The position numbers and the translations under genes are program-made. A stretch of 64,000 nucleotides of DNA from Balanoglossus misakiensis (lineage: Eukaryota > Hemichordata): contig CM082592.2 of the NCBI GenBank assembly GCA_040954595.2, positions 10,788,001 to 10,852,000 of the forward strand, read 5' to 3'. The notes below the pieces were generated by a model that was given only the letters and a program-made list of their open reading frames with translations, ran no database searches and had not been told where the DNA came from. Of this stretch, positions 63,001 to 64,000 are shown in pieces. The first letter of the stretch is position 1; each line of letters begins with the position of its first letter.

Positions 63001-64000
63001 TACCCTATATGGACACAGATGATATGGTACTCATAAAATCTGCAGGCCGATATGTGGTAATGTCACTTGTTTCAATCTTGTCAATTCTAATAGGAGAGCT
63101 TTCAGAACTATACCGGTACTGTTCGTGCTGCCCAACCTTTATTGATTGTTTCCTTGTGCATTGATTTCAGAAACTTATCACTGATTTTGGACTTGTGGCA
63201 CTCTGGGATACCAGTTCCAATATAGTTTTGTATGTACCACACACTTATTGGAACAGAACTTGCGGTCTATGTGGCACTCTTGATGGTGATGAGAACAATG
63301 ACTTCCTCTCACCTGATGGATCACAGGTGAGTCACAATGAACTTTAGCAACTTTGTTAACAGCAAAACAAGTCAAGATATGAATGTCAAAGAATGCTTTC
63401 AGTACATGTTTGTCTACCATCAACATGATGCATTTTCTGCCTTTGCTTGCAGCTTTTATCAGATGTCTCCTCTTTGATTTTTTCAGGCTGAAAACCAGTG
63501 GGAATTTGGTAACAGTTGGCTTGCCGATGAGTGTGGGGTTATCCCAGAAGACCCAGAACCATGTAAAGATCTGGATGAGTTGATGTTTGCTGATACCAAC
63601 AGAAGCTGTAGTCGTTTACTGGATCCCTTGGGTAGGCAAAATCTTTGATTTTGTCTTTGCACCTAAGTTGTCATTTCTTTTCCTCTTCAAGGGCACAATA
63701 TCCCCCTGCCTCTCTGTTCATATGTGGAGTAATTAAAGCTATATTTGCTCGTATTTGCAGGTCCATTTGCTGGTTGCCACGACAGAGTAAACCCACGGCC
63801 CTACTTTGAGACTTGTCTCTATGATATGTGTGCCTTGCCTGGAAACACTTCCCTGTGTGACAATCTCGAAGGCTATGCCAGAAGTTGTCAGGAGAACGGA
63901 GGAAGTCTTGAAGATTGGAGAAAGCTTCTGTGTCGTAAGTTACTAGCTATTGCTGCCATTTTAAAGCGCTTAGAATGACTGCAGAGTGCTTCATAACAGT
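13845..64000 (+). CDS. Giant secreted EGF / vWD-C8-TIL / FN3 protein, FCGBP-zonadhesin-like, 3' end beyond the window
   Basis: One spliced gene: 48 exons before the array plus seven exons per array unit, about 6,923 residues in the window and still open. Order: signal peptide, EGF 1-6, vWD module 1 (residues ~269-668), EGF 7-11, vWD 2 (~857-1257), EGF 12-17, FN3 a-b (~1491-1701), vWD 3 (~1702-2096), FN3 c-d (~2097-2302), vWD 4 (~2303-2716), then at least 10.7 near-identical vWD modules. Domain boundaries coincide with phase-1 introns. Each vWD has GDPHY(I/T)TFD and CGLCG. The closest families by architecture are FCGBP, zonadhesin, tectorin and gel-forming mucins, but I know no named protein with this exact arrangement, so no symbol is given. 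Expected role: extracellular polymer in mucus, matrix or egg coat (inference). Confidence 0.88.
13924..22004 (+). other. Intron 1 of the giant gene (8.1 kb)
   Basis: No exon could be supported inside it. It contains a dispersed repeat copy at 16309-16370 (reverse orientation relative to 28264-28320), a second weak dispersed repeat at 19021-19055, and a 130-codon open frame at 18439-18831 with a hydrophobic stretch but no start ATG. Alternative first exons or a nested gene cannot be excluded from sequence alone. Confidence 0.6.
16309..16370 (-). repeat. Dispersed short repeat, copy 1
   Basis: The reverse complement of this stretch matches 28264-28320 over most of about 55 bases, sharing the blocks CCATTTTCCGAACTC, GAGATCTC and AGGCAGTTTATA in the same order. 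Probably a fragment of a short interspersed or MITE-like element. Confidence 0.6.
22005..23694 (+). CDS. Exons 2-7: EGF domains 1-6
   Basis: Exons 22005-22142, 22356-22469, 22763-22882, 23020-23136, 23355-23477 and 23581-23694. Each is one EGF-like domain bounded by phase-1 introns, with six Cys in the usual spacing. Examples are DIDDC...CVDI (exon 3, calcium-binding type start), CKNGGNC (exon 4), DTNEC (exon 5) and CQNGGTC (exon 7). Exon 2 ([14 protein letters not shown]) is the most divergent. Such arrays normally form extended extracellular rods and mediate protein contacts. A GT microsatellite lies in the intron before exon 5. Confidence 0.9.
22941..22966. repeat. GT microsatellite in an intron
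   Basis: A run of about a dozen GT dinucleotides between EGF exons 4 and 5. Confidence 0.9.
23823..27494 (+). CDS. Exons 8-14: vWD module 1 (vWD-C8-TIL-TILa)
   Basis: Exons 23823-24028, 24150-24260, 24394-24549 (vWD); 25112-25259, 26571-26765 (C8); 26854-27059 (TIL); 27317-27494 (TILa/EGF-like). The vWD begins with [21 protein letters not shown] and carries [10 protein letters not shown] in its third exon. C8 shows AEFGNAW and [15 protein letters not shown] has the typical Cys-rich [14 protein letters not shown] and GCECPPGM. The seven-exon, phase 1-0-0-0-1-1-0-1 layout is the same as in every later module, which shows common descent by duplication. Introns here are the largest of all modules: 562 bases at 24550-25111 and 1.3 kb within C8. 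Confidence 0.9.
25260..26570 (+). other. Large intron inside C8 of module 1
   Basis: 1.3 kb with no coding potential seen. It contains the palindrome at 25468-25483 and, around 26290-26410, a stretch with repeated GGCC(T)TTAATAGACAGG-like blocks and CAGGTTTGACTGTA that looks like a decayed interspersed repeat. Confidence 0.5.
25468..25483. repeat. Palindrome TAGCAAC-n2-GTTGCTA
   Basis: Perfect seven-base arms around a two-base spacer, related to the palindrome at 13646-13662. The half-site order is opposite to an RFX X-box. Confidence 0.5.
27765..28768 (+). CDS. Exons 15-18: EGF domains 7-11
   Basis: Exons 27765-27983 (two EGFs in one exon, the second starting [14 protein letters not shown]), 28120-28233, 28388-28504 and 28655-28768. 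Calcium-binding type starts (DIQEC, DINEC) appear in the first EGF of exon 15 and in exon 16. All introns are phase 1. The intron between exons 16 and 17 contains the second copy of a dispersed repeat. Confidence 0.9.
28264..28320 (+). repeat. Dispersed short repeat, copy 2
   Basis: Inverted counterpart of 16309-16370. It contains an internal near-palindrome (CGAGACTCGTGAGATCTCG). It lies in the intron between EGF exons 16 and 17. Confidence 0.6.
28913..32468 (+). CDS. Exons 19-25: vWD module 2
   Basis: Exons 28913-29127, 29405-29512, 29685-29840 (vWD); 30020-30182, 31268-31450 (C8); 31699-31901 (TIL); 32294-32468 (TILa/EGF-like). Motifs: [49 protein letters not shown] and [12 protein letters not shown], then [19 protein letters not shown] pure GAT microsatellite sits only about 17 bases before the C8 exon, in the acceptor region. 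The intron inside C8 is 1.1 kb. No stop or frameshift was seen. Confidence 0.9.
29951..30002. repeat. Pure GAT microsatellite beside a splice acceptor
   Basis: About 17 uninterrupted GAT units ending 17 bases before the acceptor of the first C8 exon of module 2. It follows a short GA-rich run. Confidence 0.95.
30183..31267 (+). other. Intron inside C8 of module 2
   Basis: 1.1 kb of AT-rich sequence. No exon, repeat or RNA gene recognised. Confidence 0.5.
32748..34291 (+). CDS. Exons 26-30: EGF domains 12-17
   Basis: Exons 32748-32978 (two EGFs), 33077-33190, 33547-33660, 33946-34071 and 34178-34291. Starts EIDEC, ESDEC and DINEC are calcium-binding type. CQNGGTC and CQNGAVC cores are clear, and each domain ends with the usual G-x2-C. 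Exon 29 ([13 protein letters not shown]) is the most divergent, with a longer first loop. The domains lead directly into the first FN3-like exon. Confidence 0.9.
34484..34516. repeat. GGT/GAT microsatellite near an acceptor
   Basis: Short mixed GGT and GAT run ending about ten bases before the acceptor of the first FN3-like exon. Confidence 0.7.
34528..35318 (+). CDS. Exons 31-32: FN3-like domains a and b with EGF-type C-terminal loops
   Basis: Two single-exon domains (34528-34839 and 34998-35318), each about 105 residues. FN3 hallmarks in exon 31 are ISITISWSL, a conserved Tyr strand (ISYRV), [12 protein letters not shown] and [11 protein letters not shown]. Exon 32 has LTVRWQI, YIIQYVD and a divergent C-terminal half. 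Both then end in a Cys-x8-Cys tail ([11 protein letters not shown] and [11 protein letters not shown]) that matches the last loop of an EGF domain. FN3 assignment is firm for a and moderate for b. Likely spacers or ligand sites before vWD 3. Confidence 0.8.
35575..38052 (+). CDS. Exons 33-39: vWD module 3
   Basis: Exons 35575-35789, 36057-36164, 36467-36619 (vWD); 36761-36914, 37129-37305 (C8); 37447-37646 (TIL); 37875-38052 (TILa/EGF-like). Motifs: [50 protein letters not shown] and [12 protein letters not shown], then [18 protein letters not shown] and GCRCDQGL. Together with the preceding FN3 pair it resembles the following FN3 c-d plus vWD 4 block. Confidence 0.9.
38221..39071 (+). CDS. 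Exons 40-41: FN3-like domains c and d
   Basis: Exons 38221-38520 and 38754-39071. Exon 40 has [18 protein letters not shown] and [14 protein letters not shown]; exon 41 has [19 protein letters not shown] and [14 protein letters not shown]. Tails [11 protein letters not shown] and [11 protein letters not shown] repeat the Cys-x8-Cys loop of domains a and b respectively. So c pairs with a, and d pairs with b, pointing to duplication of an FN3-FN3-vWD block. Confidence 0.82.
39233..41809 (+). CDS. Exons 42-48: vWD module 4
   Basis: Exons 39233-39456, 39580-39726, 39946-40101 (vWD); 40257-40407, 40767-40949 (C8); 41155-41354 (TIL); 41629-41809 (TILa/EGF-like). Motifs: [51 protein letters not shown] and [12 protein letters not shown], then [18 protein letters not shown] and GCQCPENT. 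Its middle vWD exon is 147 bases instead of the usual 108-111, an insertion of about a dozen residues around NVTGTNTG. Its CGLCGT..DG form is shared with the array, so the array probably derives from a module of this lineage. Confidence 0.9.
42078..44026 (+). CDS. Array unit 1 (vWD module 5)
   Basis: Exons: A 42078-42292, B 42398-42508, C 42618-42773 (vWD); D 42934-43078, E 43208-43381 (C8); F 43519-43718 (TIL); G 43846-44026 (TILa/EGF-like). vWD starts [19 protein letters not shown]; exon C has [17 protein letters not shown]8 has [15 protein letters not shown] and [15 protein letters not shown] has [13 protein letters not shown] and GCECPEGT. Edge unit: relative to the others it has RYVL, CSVSKEP, PSDRVSY and QEGHVTV, and different A-B and B-C intron sequence. 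From exon C onward it is nearly identical to the rest. Exon G reads CGANAYC. Confidence 0.95.
44129..46081 (+). CDS. Array unit 2
   Basis: Exons: 44129-44343, 44448-44558, 44673-44828, 44989-45133, 45263-45436, 45574-45773, 45901-46081. Consensus module with RYIL, CSIGKEP, PSDKVSY and QDGHVTV. Exon D is the NQW type. Exon G reads CGDNAYC. The E-F intron has the rarer bases C, A and G at three sites (TTACTAGC, CAAAAATT, CCAGATAA). Confidence 0.95.
46184..48136 (+). CDS. Array unit 3
   Basis: Exons: 46184-46398, 46503-46613, 46728-46883, 47044-47188, 47318-47491, 47629-47828, 47956-48136. Consensus protein, exon D NQW type, exon G CGDNAYC. I saw no difference from unit 4 in exons or introns, making this the youngest-looking pair. 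Confidence 0.95.
48239..50191 (+). CDS. Array unit 4
   Basis: Exons: 48239-48453, 48558-48668, 48783-48938, 49099-49243, 49373-49546, 49684-49883, 50011-50191. Consensus protein, apparently identical to unit 3 over the whole 2,055 bases. Confidence 0.95.
50294..52246 (+). CDS. Array unit 5
   Basis: Exons: 50294-50508, 50613-50723, 50838-50993, 51154-51298, 51428-51601, 51739-51938, 52066-52246. Private change in TIL: CHNPNAG in place of CRNPNAG. Its exon G has the CGANAYC variant with a TGT codon, otherwise seen only in unit 1, which suggests exchange between non-adjacent units. Confidence 0.95.
52349..54302 (+). CDS. Array unit 6
   Basis: Exons: 52349-52563, 52668-52778, 52893-53048, 53210-53354, 53484-53657, 53795-53994, 54122-54302. 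First unit with the EF type of exon D ([11 protein letters not shown]) and one extra T in the preceding acceptor tract, so D-G shift by one base. Private TIL change YKRKIYE in place of YKGKIYE. Synonymous GCG in NPNAG, shared with units 9 and 10. Confidence 0.95.
54405..56357 (+). CDS. Array unit 7
   Basis: Exons: 54405-54619, 54724-54834, 54949-55104, 55265-55409, 55539-55712, 55850-56049, 56177-56357. Exon A reads CSISKEP and PSDLVSY. Exon D is the NQW type. The intron after exon G has GGCATGTACTG, shared only with unit 10. Confidence 0.95.
56460..58413 (+). CDS. Array unit 8
   Basis: Exons: 56460-56674, 56779-56889, 57004-57159, 57321-57465, 57595-57768, 57906-58105, 58233-58413. Exon A is consensus (CSIGKEP, PSDKVSY). 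Exon D is the EF type with the extra intronic T. The C-D intron has a private C-to-A change (57303 region, TCTCATCTTTG). E-F intron carries CCAGATAA as in units 2 and 10. Confidence 0.95.
58516..60468 (+). CDS. Array unit 9
   Basis: Exons: 58516-58730, 58835-58945, 59060-59215, 59376-59520, 59650-59823, 59961-60160, 60288-60468. Exon A reads CSISKEP with PSDKVSY. Exon D is the NQW type with a private Ala-to-Ser change (SWLSDECG). TIL has a private Leu-to-Phe change (EGTFLDGD). Synonymous GCG in NPNAG. Confidence 0.95.
60571..62524 (+). CDS. Array unit 10
   Basis: Exons: 60571-60785, 60890-61000, 61115-61270, 61432-61576, 61706-61879, 62017-62216, 62344-62524. Exon A reads CSIGKEP with PSDLVSY. 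Exon C has a private Asn-to-Asp change (SSDIVLY). Exon D is the EF type with the extra intronic T. Synonymous GCG in NPNAG. Confidence 0.95.
62627..64000 (+). CDS. Array unit 11, cut by the window edge
   Basis: Exons A-E are present: 62627-62841, 62946-63056, 63171-63326, 63487-63631 and 63761-63934. The remaining 66 bases are the start of the E-F intron, matching the TTACTAGC variant. Exon A is consensus and exon D is NQW type. The TIL and TILa exons, any further units and the C-terminus of the protein lie beyond the window. Confidence 0.95.

Larger units (their letters stand above)
42078..64000 (+). repeat. Tandem array of a 2,055-bp seven-exon vWD module, at least 10.7 copies
   Basis: Unit starts (first base of exon A) are 42078, 44129, 46184, 48239, 50294, 52349, 54405, 56460, 58516, 60571 and 62627. 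The period is 2,051 for the first, then 2,055 or 2,056. Exons A-G of each unit are 215, 111, 156, 145, 174, 200 and 181 bases, 1,182 in total or 394 codons. The unit starts and ends in phase 1, so any number of copies stays in frame. Introns are as similar as exons. I noticed about twenty variable sites among units 2-11, and none between units 3 and 4. The array continues past the window end. Confidence 0.97.

Noticed and set aside
42167-63426. Many open frames repeating every 2,055 bases on the minus strand (for example 82-, 94- and 76-codon frames)
   Set aside because: They lie opposite or across the plus-strand exons and introns of the array, recur only because the DNA recurs, and have no protein-family signature.
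42078-64000. The array as a simple assembly duplication artefact
   Set aside because: Units carry distinct, reproducible substitutions and single-base indels, and the first unit has a divergent edge. A copy-paste artefact would give identical units. Exact copy number still needs long reads.
42078-64000. CRISPR-like or satellite array
   Set aside because: The period is 2 kb with spliced coding exons of an animal secreted protein, not short repeats with unique spacers.

Overview
This is eukaryotic, clearly animal, genomic DNA: split genes with GT-AG introns, AT-rich non-coding sequence and microsatellites. The gene content (an ACAD10-type fusion enzyme, and a giant secreted protein built from EGF, vWD-C8-TIL and FN3 modules) and the fairly short introns suggest a marine invertebrate, perhaps a non-vertebrate deuterostome. 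The species cannot be fixed from the sequence alone. All gene structures below were built by hand by joining exons at GT/AG sites and checking that every exon length fits its reading-frame phase.

Layout: 1-4409 holds no recognisable gene, only simple repeats. 4410-10644 (minus strand) is a complete 17-exon ACAD10-like gene of 1,075 codons: a mitochondrial-type leader, a HAD domain, an aminoglycoside-phosphotransferase-like kinase domain and an acyl-CoA dehydrogenase domain. 10645-13844 is a divergent intergenic region with GC-rich boxes and a cluster of nuclear-receptor-type half sites. 13845-64000 (plus strand) is one giant gene that runs off the right edge. A signal-peptide exon is followed by an 8.1-kb intron, then 6 EGF domains, vWD module 1, 5 EGFs, vWD module 2, 6 EGFs, two FN3-like domains, vWD module 3, two more FN3-like domains, vWD module 4, and then a tandem array.

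The array (42078 to the window end) is the main finding. A 2,055-bp genomic unit of seven exons and their introns encodes one 394-residue vWD-C8-TIL-TILa module. It is repeated head to tail at least 10.7 times, with introns as conserved as exons. The unit begins and ends in phase 1, so every copy adds a module in frame. The window encodes about 6,920 residues of this protein and the array is still open at the edge. Copies differ at roughly twenty sites, shared between units in mosaic patterns that fit ongoing unequal exchange and gene conversion. The first unit is most divergent on its outer side. The protein resembles the FCGBP / zonadhesin / gel-forming-mucin group of vWD proteins: every vWD carries a GDPH motif and a CGLCG motif, suggesting a cleaved, disulfide-linked extracellular or mucus polymer. 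That function is inferred from family knowledge.
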